In this document: positions 53,761 through 64,000 of the stretch, piece by piece
Layout: each line of letters opens with the position of its first letter
How positions within the stretch are numbered: position 1 is the first letter of the stretch
Source: Centrapalus pauciflorus
Taxonomy: Eukaryota > Streptophyta > Magnoliopsida > Asterales > Asteraceae
Assembly (NCBI GenBank): GCA_020465985.1
Contig: JAANYP010007640.1
Coordinates: 1-64,000 of the forward strand
Direction of reading: 5' to 3'
Length of the DNA: 64,000 nucleotides
The notes under the pieces: generated by a model
Database searches by the model: none
Told to the model about the DNA's origin: nothing
Seen by the model: the letters and a program-made list of their open reading frames with translations, nothing else
Program-made: the position numbers and the translations under genes

Positions 53761-56529
53761 ATAGGAAAATATTAGTTATTTTTAGGGGAACTCATCATAG
53801 GGATGAGTTATCCTACTTCATCAACATTTGTTGATGAACTAGTAATATCCACACTAATATTTCCTATTTGGATTGTATCAGCTTGGATACTATCCTCATT
53901 GACCATATTACTTCCAACACTGCTAGTGTTTGCAATGTTGGAACTAACAGAGTCAACAGGCTTCATGTCCTCAGTTTCAGGACAGTCTTTGGCCATATGT
54001 GTCTTCTTCCCACATTTATAACATTTTCTCTTTTTGGCCTTTTTGGAAGAAGTACTTCCAGAAACACATTCTGAATCATTTTTGTTGATCTTCTCAGCAG
54101 GTTTAGCAAACTTATTACTGTTATTAGAGGAATCAACACTTTGAGTGGAAGGCACAATGGCAACAGCTTTACCTATATCTTCTTTCCTCTTTTTAGGAGG
54201 ACAGATATCAAATATAGGAAGTTTGATTGGGCTTTAACCTTCCACAGGTTTGGTAAACTTATTCTCAAATTTCTCAGTTTGAGCAATGGCTTTGCCCTTG
54301 CCCTTACTGAGATGTGATGGATGTTGCCTATCAACATAATCACATCTTTTGGTTTTGAAAGACTTACCTTCATTTATAACCAATTTTCCACTATGATTTA
54401 AAAACTTATTTAGAATCACAGTAGATTCATCTTCAACATGAGACTTACCCCTATTGAAAGCAGGCTACTTACCTTTTGAAAACTTTTTCTCAAAATGATT
54501 AGCATCAAAAGGATTAACAAGTCTCTTACAATCAGCTTTAGACCCAGGGCCTGTCTTGTTAACAGGTTTAGTGTCCACAGCTGCAGCTTGAGCTTGTTTT
54601 CCCTTCTTTTGCTTATGTGAACTAGCTGAGCACTTAGCATACTGATTTGATGGAGAACAGATTCCATCATTAGTTTTTAGAGCTTTTTAACACAAGTTGT
54701 CAGTGTTTTAAGGCCTGACAAACCTATTTGTTGAGACTAGCTTGCCATTTACATTCTGAATGAAGGTACTTGGAAGCTCACCAAGAGTGGATAAGTCTTT
54801 TTCCAGATTATTTATATCAACAATTGAAGCTGCTTTGTCAAGATCCCCTCCAAGATAGGCTTGGATTTGAGTAGGGATCTGTTGACTAATGTAATGGTTG
54901 GCTTTTTGTGCAGATTGGCACCAAGAGTCAACAATTTTTTGAAGCTTGGCATGTTTTGTGTCTGTTTCTCTCTTTTCTTCTAATAAAATGGAATGGATGT
55001 GCTTTAATTCATCAAGCTCAGTTTCCAACTTATGGAAGCTATCCAATTTACTAGTTTTTATTTCAAGATCAGTTTTTAGCTTGGAGATTTCAGACAACAA
55101 AACATTGTGCTTCTCAATAGCAGCTTTTAGATCAACAAGCAGATATTCAAACATCTTAACTTTTTCATCAGAACTGTAAGCCATAAAATTTTGTACCTTA
55201 TACATCATTGTTAGGTTCCAGTTTTCCAAGCTGCTGAGAGCCTCAGCTTCAGCCAGGTCTTGTTTAAAGTTGCTTGTTGATGGGGCATCAGTGTTGGCCA
55301 TCAGACAGTTGTTATCTTCTTCATCTGAAGATGAGTCAGATTCCTCCCAATCACATGTCTCAGCCATGACTCCCTTTTGCTTGTTGGAAGCCATTGAGTC
55401 TTCCAACTTCCTCAACTTAGTCATGGCCATTAGGTACTTAACCCTGTGGCCATCGTCCCTGTTTGTCTTGATTGGTTTGGATGATGGGCCAACAGCTTTA
55501 GACACACAGTCAGCAGCTATATGGCCAGTTTTGCCACATTTAAAGCACTCAGCCTTAGTTTTATCAAATGCCTTCTTTTTTATGGTACCTGACTTCTTCT
55601 GCAGCATTCTTCCACCAAACCTCTTCTTGTTGAATTTTCTGACAAGCATTGCAATCATTTGCTCATCATCTAATTTAGCAAGATCTTCAGTCTTCCTCCT
55701 CAGACATTTCATCCCTTTCATCGTCAGCCTATTGATCAGGTTGTGTGAACACATCACATACCTGACCAGCAGGTTGTCTCACGCTGGCCACTAAGGCAAC
55801 ACCCCTTTTGGACATTTCGAATGCATTTCTCTTCTGTTGCCTTCACTGTTCATCATTTAGTAAAGACCCATATAGATTTACAAGGTCCATACTTTTGATG
55901 GTGCCTGAATTTCTTAGAATAGTAGATAATTAATTCCATTCCTCAGGCAGAATGTCCAAAAAATTGTTTACCAGAGTTAGGTTGTCCTTGGTGATCCCAA
56001 CAGCTTTGAGATCATTGATTAGAGCAGTGAATCTGGTATAGGTTTCAGTGAGAGACTCCTTTGGCTTTGCAAAGAAGAGTTCATACTGTCTAACAAGGTT
56101 GTTGATCCTGTTATCCAGTGTGATAGTGGGACCGTCATAGACGGTACACAAAGTATCCCACATCTCCTTTGCAGTCTTCATTTTCTCAACCTGTTTGAAC
56201 ACATCATCAGGAAGAGAGATAACCAGGTAGTTCCTGGCCTTTGCATCAAGAGCAACCAACCTTTTGTCTTCATCAGACCATTGAGCTTTTGCCTTTTCAA
56301 AGGTTCTGATCTCAGGAACAGCTCCTTCAGCAGCAGGAGTGATAGTAGTAACAGAATTTGGCACATAGGGACCTTCCATTACTATCTCTGGCAGTCGTAC
56401 ATCCAGATTCTCTAAATAGAGCATCATTCTGCACTTACAACCAGAGAAGTTCTGATGATTGAACTTGGGGGTTTTGGCCATTAAACCATTGACATAGTAA
56501 GAGGAGGAGCTGGCAGCACTGTTGTCCAT
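53761..56529 (-). pseudogene. copia B gag, frameshifted
   Basis: Start MDNSAASSSSYYVNG (56529) shortly after the primer site. The copia gag domain at 56529-55930 has FNHQNFSGCKCRMMLYLEN, LPDDVFKQVEKMKTAKEMWD and ILPEEWN, then a TAA. The frame resumes at 55757-54708 with zinc knuckle CFKCGKTGHIAADC and a long coiled coil (LSEISKLKTDLEIKTSKLDSF), as in SIRE-type gags. Further pieces at 54670-54234 and 54155-53808 carry a second knuckle CYKCGKKTHMAKDC and lead into protease (YLDSGCSGH). At least four frame breaks. Confidence 0.88.
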
Positions 56530-56574
56530 GGGGAAGTACGGAGAATGAGAGATCTAGAGTTAACACACACTCTA

Positions 56575-56589
56575 TCTGCTCTGATACCA
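56575..56589 (-). other. copia B primer binding site
   Basis: The minus strand reads TGGTATCAGAGCAGA two bases inside the 5' LTR; iMet type. Confidence 0.9.
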
Positions 56590-56591
56590 GT

Positions 56592-57685
56592 TGTAGGTCC
56601 CAAAAGGTTTCCCTTAGTGTATTGTTCTATGTTGTAGAGGGGGGGTGTTTACAGCTAATTAAAATTCAATACACTTTTCTCAAAGTTTGTGTATATTATT
56701 AACAAGTTTTAATTACAAACAAGCTTGACTGCGGAAAGGTTAAGCTGGGATGACAGATACAACAGACTTTTAACTAATCAAAGACACACTCAGACTAGAT
56801 ACAATGAATGCACTCACTAAGATGAACTCACTGTTTTACAAGACACAGATGGACAGCTTGGACACACGTTATTGTTTTATTCAAGCAGACTTGCATGCAT
56901 GAACAACACACTTTAATGCACGATCTAAATTTTTCACTCTTGGTTATCTCACAATCCTTAGAAGCTTCCTTTTATACTCTCACTGAGAATCTCAGTGAAG
57001 CTTCTTCATTGGACGATGAGATAGTAGGATGTCTTTCCAAAAAGACAAAACAACTTTTCTACACATTCTGATAAAGCAGACTTGTCTTCATGTGACAGAA
57101 TCTTTGTCTTTTTCTTTTTGTCTCTGTTGCAAAAGGCTTTAACCAAAAGAGGAATGTCAACTTTGAATCTTTCATCTTCTGTTAAGGCCATTTTTGTATA
57201 AGAAATGGTCTGTCACCCATTTCAAATATCCACTTTGTCTTCATGTAACAGAACAGCGTAGGCAGCTTTTGCATCTTCTGTTTTCCACTTTGTCTTCGAC
57301 TTTGTAAACTGGTCTTGTAGTCCAAAACAATACATGAGGACTTGGAAACATATTCCATAAAGTGTTTATCCTGTTCACAAAGAACAGGTTCTGTTCACAA
57401 AGTACAGAACACTTAGAATTTGTCCAAGCTGCTTAGCAGAATAGAGCAGCGTAGACAGTTTATGTCCAGCCTGTTCAACAGAATGAACAGCTTGGGCAAT
57501 CTGCCTTAGTTGAAACAAATGCAACAGGGTGAACAGCTTTGATTTATATTGCAAATCACTTTTCAGGTTTCAATAAGGCATTAATAGGCCTTAAATTATA
57601 CCTTCAAGTGCATCAAACAGGTTTGATTAAAAATCATCCCATAAGATGTATAGCAGGTTTGACTGAGGCCATTTTGTGCCTAACA
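56592..57685 (-). repeat. copia B 5' LTR
   Basis: 1094 bp; carries the GAACAGCTT/CCTGTTC motif set and a 21-bp tandem gain near 57370-57410. It differs from the 3' LTR at several tens of sites, so it is clearly older than copia A and TR-GAG. Confidence 0.92.
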
Positions 57686-57690
57686 ATGTT

Positions 57691-57802
57691 GATAGCTCTG
57701 ATTTATGAAAAATTTAAATTTGACGCAAATTCCGCAAGTACTAATGTATGAATTATTGTTAAATGTGTGTGAAATACTCTAATTAGTTGTGAGGGTGTTT
57801 GA
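57691..57802 (+). repeat. Tekay2 5' LTR, remainder
   Basis: Last ~112 bp of the LTR after the copia B insertion; ends GGGTGTTTGA, where TGTTACA-like is expected, so the terminal CA appears mutated and the border is uncertain by a few bases. Confidence 0.75.
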
Positions 57803-57805
57803 ATT

Positions 57806-57819
57806 TGGTATCAGAGCCT
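57806..57819 (+). other. Tekay2 primer binding site
   Basis: TGGTATCAGAGCCT, iMet type. Confidence 0.88.
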
Positions 57820-58043
57820 ATGTTCATCGACTGAGTATAGTCGACAAAACTCAACGTTGAACGGATTTTCAGATGCTACCATTGACCCACCTTGGCGACG
57901 ATAGTAAAATAATTGCAAAAATTTACTTGGCCTAGGTTGGGAAACTAAAGGGTAGACATTAAGTTTATATTGTGTTAGTATGCGAATACTCACATAGATA
58001 AATAACTAAATGGTCGATATATAAACTTGCTTATTTCAGTTCA

Positions 58044-59369
58044 ATGTCGGACAACGCATCCAATCGAAATGTTAGTCCGGTGATTGATCTGGTCTCCACC
58101 GAGGAGTCCGATTACGAGATGAGTTATCATTCTGAAGAAGGTTCGAGGGATGATAGGGTCCTTCAAATGGTGGCGGAGATGTTGAATCAAAACCGCCAAC
58201 AAAATGAGATGATGCAAGCCCAAATGACGGCATTTCATGAAGCCTGGGGCAAGCGAGATAATGACGACCGTAAGTCCACCGGAAACAATGGTGAGGGTGG
58301 AAGCAAGGATGATGGCGACCATAATGAGGGGGAGGAGGATAAGAAAAGGAAGGACAAGACCAAGAAAGACAAGTCTTCGTTCAAGTCAAAGAAGGGGATG
58401 TCTTTTAAAAATTTCATTGGGTGCCGTCCCCGTGAATTCAATGGCCGAGCTACCATGGCAGAATCTCTTGATTGGCTGAAGGAGATCGAGAAGCTCTTTT
58501 GGGTGACAGAAGTAAGGGCCGATAAGATGGTCCAATACGGTGCTGCTCTTCTAGTTGGCCCATCTCTAACATGGTGGGACTCTGAAGTCGCTATTTTGGG
58601 TCAAGACATGGTGGGAAGTATGACGTGGGAGCAATTTAGGCTCCGATTTGAAGAGCATTTTTGTCCTACTGTCTCTATCCAAAAGATAAAGCGTGAATTT
58701 CTCTCCTTCCGACAATGAGATTTAAGTGTGGATGACTACATCTTGGAGTTTAACTCCAAGGGCACAGTTTATGACAAGGGCACGAGGAGCAAAAGATGGA
58801 GTACTTCACTGAGGGTCTTCGTAGGGAAATACGAGAGTTTGTGACAATTCGGGAAATTACAACGTTTGCTATGGCGGTGGAGTGTGCCCGCCGAAGAGAG
58901 TATGACATATCTCGGGACGACTTTGACGTCCCCGTGCCTAAGAAGGCAAAATCCAAGGTCCCTCCTGAGTCGGCAAAACTGCCTCGATCTTCTTATTCTG
59001 GTAACAAGGGTTCGAACTCTCAATCTCAATCATTCTCGAAGCAGAATTCTCATCCTCAAGGAAAATCAAAGTTCCAATGGTCGAATTCCGCCAAGTCATG
59101 TGCGAAGTGTGGGAAGTCCCACAAAGGTGAGTGCCTCCAACACAACCTTGTGTGCCATAATTGTGGGGAGGCGGGGCACGCCCGGCCTAGGTGTCCTAAG
59201 TTGGCGGACACGTGTTTTGAATGTGGTGAAACGGGCCATAGATCGTGGGGGTGTCCTAATAGACAGGCTATATCGGCGGAAAGCAAAAGCTTCGGCAGCG
59301 AAGCCGATGATTGGTGGCGATTCCTCCCAATCAAAGGGGAACGCGCCGAACGCTCATGCAGGAGTATAT
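58044..59369 (+). pseudogene. Tekay2 gag
   Basis: MSDNASNRNVSPVIDL at 58044, four bases after acceptor-like CTTATTTCAG. An acidic, then Lys-rich N-terminus, then the capsid domain (FKNFIGCRPREFNG, LTWWDSEVAILG, TWEQFRLRFEEHFCPT) to a stop at 58716. After a frame break, MEYFTEGLRREIREFV continues from 58796. Nucleocapsid has CAKCGKSHKGEC, CHNCGEAGHARPRC and CFECGETGHRSWGC. Two breaks (58716, and the passage into protease near 59300). Confidence 0.88.
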
Positions 59370-60573
59370 CAGATTTCGGCCGTTGAGGCCCAAGACATAC
59401 TGGATGTTGTAACTGGTACATTTCTTCTCGACTCATTACCTGCTATTATGTTGTTTGATTCGGGTGCAAATGTATCTTTTGTTTCTAAATCATTTTCCCG
59501 AAAGTTGGATAAATTGCCTTCGTTGTTGACATTTCCTTTAACTATCGATGTCGCTAGTGGCAAATCAGTTGTGGTTACCCATATTTATTATGATTGTGTT
59601 CTCCCTTTAGATGGGTATCACTTTTCTATCTACCTTGTAGCCATCGATACAAGGGAGTTTGATATTATAGTGGGTATGGATTGGTTGGCTACCAACCATG
59701 CTAGTATTGTTTGTGCCAAAAGAGTTGTCCATTTGGTGACTCCGGACGGCAAAGAGCTTTTTGTTTACGGCGATAAGCGAAAGTGAGATATTACAATCAT
59801 CTTTGTGGCTAAAGCCCGTAGGAGTATTAGCAAGGGTTTTCAAAATTTCCTGGCGTATGTGTTGGATGCCAAGAAGGATGAGCGAAATTTGAAAGATGTG
59901 TCGGTAGTGAATGAGTATTCGGATGTCTTCCCGGATGACTTGCCCGGTTTGCCTCCCGATAGACTAATTGAGTTTCGAATAGACTTAGTGCCCGGAGCCG
60001 CGCCCATTGCACGCGCTCCATATCGTTTAGCACCTTCGGAGATGAAGGAGATGATGGCACAATTGCAAGAGTTGGTGGATAAAGGTTTTATCCGACCGAG
60101 TACCTCGCCATGGGGTGCACCAGTATTGTTTGTGCGAAAGAAGGATGGATCGTTGAGAATGTGTATTGACTATAGGGAGTTAAATAAGGCGACCATTAAG
60201 AATAAGTACCATTTGCCTCGCATCGATGACTTGTTTGACCAATTGCAAGGGGCAGCTTATTTCTCAAAGATCGACCTCCGATCGGGTTACCATCAATTGA
60301 AGGTGCAAGAGGATGATGTACCGAAAACCTGGTCACTATGAGTTCTTGGTGATGCCGTTTGGGCTCACCAATGCACCTGCCGCCTTTATGGATCTGATGA
60401 ACCACGTATGTCGCCCTATGCTCGACAAGTCCGTTATCGTTTTTATTGACGACATTTTGATTTATTCTAAGACCGAAGCCGAACATGCCATTCACCTTCG
60501 TGAATTACTGGAACTCCTTCGCAAGGAGCGGTTATACGCCAAGTTTTCCAAGTGTGAATTTTGGTTGCGGCAG
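59370..60573 (+). pseudogene. Tekay2 pol, exon 1 (protease and RT)
   Basis: Protease with an intact active site FDSGANVSFVS and FDIIVGMDWLA, ending at TGA 59784 in GDKRK. RT continues in another ORF (59805-60341): [45 protein letters not shown]. Near 60330 a deletion removes the TAFRTRY region and shifts frame. [13 protein letters not shown] and catalytic [14 protein letters not shown] follow at 60313-60573. Ends FWLRQ at the intron. Confidence 0.88.
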
Positions 60574-60666
60574 GTATGAAATTCTGGACTTTAGCTATAA
60601 TACCCTTTTATTACAGTGTAAAAGTTGAATTTCATTGATTAACACCTTGAGTTGTGACTCGATCAG
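60574..60666 (+). other. predicted spliceosomal intron inside RT (93 bp)
   Basis: GTATGA...TCGATCAG between RQ and [10 protein letters not shown]-rich with TTGATTAAC as a branch-like site. Read through, it gives an immediate in-frame TGA. Same position and phase as in Tekay1 although the sequence differs. Confidence 0.8.
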
Positions 60667-63468
60667 GTGCAATTTTTGGGGCATGTTATTTCTTGTAGAG
60701 GTGTTCATGGATGGTTAACCAAACCGAAATCGCATTTTGGATGGTTAACCGGAGATACCCGTTCAAGGATTTCGTGAACCTAAACATAAACCTAAACCGA
60801 TCGGTTAACCGCTTTTTTCGGTTCGGTTATTCGGTTAACCAACCAACCAATTTTTATTTAGTTAATTAATTTTTAAATTAAAAAACTTCAACAATTATTT
60901 TCTAAAAACTAAAAATGTCTAAGATAATTTAAGTGATGAATAAAACTATAAATTTTATATATATTATCTTTAAAAGATTGGACATTATCTTTAAAAATCT
61001 AATAAAAACAAAAAAACGATCTTATAATTTTCTAAATTAATTTGTTCAAGTGTAAATTTGTGTTGTTTTGAGTTTAAAAATTAATGAATACTAATAGATA
61101 AGTTATAACTATATATTATTGTTGGGATAAATGTTAATATTTATAAGCTTAAAAGTTAAAATATATACAATTAAATTTATTTCGGTTTCCGAAATCGTGA
61201 ACCTAAACCTAAACCGAAACCGAAACCGAAGGTTTTTTCGGTTCGGTTAACCAAACCGAAAATAATAGAAAAACCGGTTCGGTTAACCTCAATATCCGAA
61301 CGTTTTTGGGTTTCTCGTATCGGGTTTTCGGTTTCGGAATTTTTTGAACACCCCTAATTTCTTGTGAGGGTGTTTCTGTTGATCCCTCCAAGATTGAAGC
61401 CATAGAGAATTAACAGGCACCTAGGAATGCCTCGGAGATTCGAAGTTTTCTGGGGTTAGCCGGATATTATCAACGGTTTATCCAAGACTTTTCTCAAATC
61501 GCTGTCCCACTTACATCTTTGACACGTAAAAACGCAAAGTTTGTGTGGAAAGAGCCGCGGGAAGAGGCGTTCTTGACCTTGAAAGCTCACCTAACTAAGG
61601 CCCCTGTGCTAGCGTTGCCTGAAGGAAATGAAGACTTCGCCGTGTATAGTGACGCTTCTATAAATGGGTTGGGTTGTGTGCAAATGCAAAGAGGAAAAGT
61701 GATAGCATATGCTTCGAGGCAGTTGAAAGATTATGAGAAGAGTCGTCCGACTCACGATCTCGAGCTTGATGCTATCACATTTGCACTAAAAATTTGGCGT
61801 CACTACTTATATGGCACTCGGTGTCAACTCTTTACGGATCATAAAAGTTTGAAGAACCTCTTTGATCACAAGGAGTTATATATGCGGCAACGGCGGGCTA
61901 TGGAGCTGATAAAGGATTATGATTGCGAGATCCTTTACCACCCAGGAAAGGTTAATGTTGTAGCTGATGCTTTGAGCCGAAAGCGCTACCCGGAGGCTAA
62001 TTGCTACGCGTTCACTCATGTATTGGTAACTTCTACCATTATGGATGACATTCGAAGTGGCAAGAAGAAGCTATCAAGGAATAAAATGTAAAAGCTGAGA
62101 GAATGGTCGGCCAATTAGCATTGTAAACAGATGGGAGTAATGGTTTGAAGCTGTTAAAGGACCGTATATGGGTACCGAAGCTTGGTGGCATTTGTGGTGT
62201 GATCCTTGAAGAGGCCTACAATTCGAAATTCTCAATTCATCCGGGAAGTGCAAAGATGTATCAAGACCTGAAGATGGAATATTGGTGGCCCGGAATGAAA
62301 AGGGACGTGGGAAATCATTTGGAACGGTGCTTAACGTGTTTGCAAGTTAAGGCTGAACATCAAAAACCATCCTGTAATATGGAACCGCTTGAGATACCGG
62401 AATGGAAATGGGATCACATTACAATGGATTTCGTTGTGAAGCTACCGAAAACCCAGCGACAGCACGATGCAATTTGGGTTATTATTGATCGATTGACAAA
62501 GTACGCGCACTTTCTGCCTATCCGAGAGAATTATCCGTTAGAGCGTCTAGCCAGGATGTACATTGATGAGATTATCGTGCGGCATGGAATCCCAAAATCC
62601 ATTGTCTTTGACCGTGATTCGCGGTTCACCTCGCGGTTCAGGCAAAGTATGCAAGAGCAATTGGGGACTCGTGTAAATGTGAGTACTGCTTTCCGTCCCT
62701 AGACTGATGGCCAAACCGAGTGGACCAATCAAACCATGGAAGACATGCTCCGAGCATGTGTGATTGAGTTCGGAGGAAATTGGGATATGCATTTGCCACT
62801 CATACAGTTTGCTTAGAACAACAGTTATCACTCTTCGATAAAGATGGCACCTTACGAGTCGTTGTATGGTTGCAAGTGTAGAACCCCAACTTGTTGGCGC
62901 GAAGCGAGCGAGAAGTCGTTGACAGGACCCAAGTTACTTCAAGAAACGAATGAAAAGATTCAAACAATTCAAGAACGAATTAAATTCGCGCACGATCGTC
63001 AGAAGTCTTATTCTGATAAGCGCCACAAGAATGTGGAGTTCAGTCAGAGATTCTGTAATGTTGAAAGTGTCTCCGTGGAAGGGAGTTATGAGGTTTGGAA
63101 AGCTTGGGAAGTTGAGTCCATGTTATGTTGGACCTTTTAAGGTCATTGAACGTATTGGAGCCCAAGCTTATAAATTAGAATTGCCGAAAGAACTTGCGGG
63201 TATCCATGACACCTTTCATGTGAGTCATCTGAAGAGGAGTCCGATAAATCCCGATGTGACCATCCCGTTGAATGATGTGCACATAAATGATAAGCTTCGG
63301 TATATTGAAGACCCGGAAGCCATTTTGAGCGAGAAAACCACCAAGTTGAGAAATAAAGAGATCGAGATGGTGCTGGTTCGTTGGAAGCATCATAGGGGCT
63401 CTATGTTGACATGGGAGATGAAGGCCGAGATGAAGGCCAAATATCTGACGTTGTTTGAGTCGAATTGA
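60667..63468 (+). pseudogene. Tekay2 pol, exon 2, split by a MITE
   Basis: VQFLGHVIS (60667-60695), then the hAT MITE, then from 61357 CEGVSVDPSKIEAIEN with a TAA in place of Trp. RNase H ([34 protein letters not shown]). A break near 62091. Integrase finger ([26 protein letters not shown]) and core with Asp in WVIIDRLTKYAHF and Asp in [12 protein letters not shown]; the Glu lies in TDGQTEWTN just after a TAG at 62701-62703. Another TAG near 62814. The C-terminus has GPFKVIERIGAQAYKLELP and chromodomain-like VLVRWKHHRGSMLTWE, ending 63468. Non-functional. Confidence 0.88.
60696..61356. mobile_element. hAT-like MITE (661 bp)
   Basis: Ends TAGAGGTGTTCA...TGAACACCCCTA with a perfect 8-bp TSD atttcttg (60688-60695; 61357-61364), as for hAT elements. 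Subterminal repeats of GGTTAACCAAACCGAAA in both orientations flank an A/T-rich centre. No transposase. It lies in an exon and breaks pol. Confidence 0.85.
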
Positions 63469-63492
63469 TTCCGTGGGCGGAATCCTTTTGAG
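63469..63492 (+). other. truncated 3' end of the Tekay2 interior
   Basis: Only 24 bases separate the pol stop from sequence matching position 57 of the LTR; the polypurine tract and LTR start are missing. Confidence 0.6.
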
Positions 63493-64000
63493 TTATTAGT
63501 ATAATACCTTGTTATAAGTTGCATAAATATGAATACGGTATTATAGTTTGTTGTGTTATTTAAATAAAATGGATGAATAATTATATAAGGGTTTATGTGT
63601 GTGTGGGATTAAAGTAGGAGGGGTAAAGTTGGACATTGGCCAAACTCTTCCCCCCCCCCCCCTTCTTCTCTTGATCGACCAACACACCACACACACACAC
63701 TTCATCTTTTTTCATCTTTGAGAGAAAACAAGAGATAAAAACCTAGGGTTTGCTTGGTTGATCTTCAAGGGTGAAATATTGAAGCTAGAAATCACCATTT
63801 TGGTGTCATCTTTGAAGGTATATCACACTCATTCCATTCCTTTCTTCATTTTCATCTTGTTCTTCATTTTTTAAGAACACAACCCTAAGTGGGCTTTGTG
63901 CTGGAGTTAATAAATGACTCTAAAATCATGTATATGGTAATATTTATAGTTTATTGAAGCATTTGAGTCATAAATATGTAAATGATTGGGTGAGTTAGTG
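63493..64000 (+). repeat. Tekay2 3' LTR, partial (5' end deleted, runs off the window)
   Basis: Aligns with 20286-20804 of the 5' LTR; lacks its first 56 bp, has a 13-C run (63650-63662) where the 5' LTR has 18, and many small differences. Confidence 0.88.

Larger units (their letters stand above)
22650..57685 (-). mobile_element. copia B: SIRE-like Ty1/copia element, itself interrupted
   Basis: LTRs 22650-23722 and 56592-57685 with TSD atgtt (22645-22649; 57686-57690). Minus-strand order: 5' LTR, primer site, gag, protease, integrase, RT, RNase H (copia order), then an extra large ORF before the polypurine tract and 3' LTR. Position and size of the extra ORF match SIRE/Maximus-type elements. 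The Tekay1 pair (29872-51467) splits RT. Confidence 0.93.
20230..64000 (+). mobile_element. Tekay2: Tekay/Del-like gypsy element opened by a nested copia element
   Basis: 5' LTR at 20230-22649 plus 57691-57802, gag-pol at 58044-63468, 3' LTR from 63493 to beyond the window. Between the LTR parts sits copia B with its own nest. A chromodomain-type C-terminus on integrase, an iMet primer site and long LTRs place it near the Tekay/Del chromovirus lineage. It is the oldest layer of the nest and carries many stops. Confidence 0.9.

Overview
The window is plant nuclear DNA made almost entirely of LTR retrotransposons. The evidence is Athila-like and Tekay/Del-like Ty3/gypsy and SIRE-like Ty1/copia polyproteins, plant-type primer sites (tRNA-Asp and initiator tRNA-Met), 5-bp target-site duplications (TSDs), and small MULE and hAT elements. 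I see no host protein gene, rRNA or intact tRNA. A eudicot, possibly an asterid, is my impression from the copia reading frames; species cannot be told.

Layout. (1) 1-11714, minus strand: a decayed Athila-like element. Its 5' LTR is at 10597-11714, followed by a tRNA-Asp primer site, gag, protease-RT, RNase H and integrase. Two env-position units lie in tandem (4597-2491 and 2184-<1), each with its own GC-rich motif, TATA box, leader exon and leader intron ending just before the ATG. (2) 11715-12872, 19304-19537 and 20065-20229: AT-rich locus DNA with a degenerate minisatellite, cut by insertions. (3) 12873-19298: a young gag-only (TR-GAG type) element with TSD aaatc. (4) 19538-20055: a fold-back MULE with a 9-bp TSD. 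(5) 20230 to beyond the end: a Tekay-like element (Tekay2) opened by four levels of nesting. Tekay2 contains SIRE-like copia B (22650-57685, minus, TSD atgtt). Copia B contains a tandem Tekay1 pair (29872-51467, plus, three LTRs, TSD tgtca). The shared middle LTR of that pair contains copia A (36820-45365, plus, TSD cacca). Tekay2 pol at 60 kb also carries a 661-bp hAT MITE.

The most interesting architecture has two parts. First, both Tekay families have a short (89/93 bp) GT-AG intron at the same phase-0 position in reverse transcriptase, plus what looks like a leader intron running from the LTR across the primer site to just before the gag ATG. Second, both copia elements and the Athila element carry an extra, apparently related ORF in env position with its own TATA-type promoter. 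In each family, a short family-specific DNA motif is multiplied both in the LTR and upstream of that ORF. The copia A ORF (1003 codons) is the only long unbroken frame in the window, although pol of the same element is wrecked. I suggest, as a hypothesis only, an element-encoded regulator acting on its own family's motif array.

All boundaries, repeats and counts were read by eye. Splicing, promoter use and protein function are inferences.
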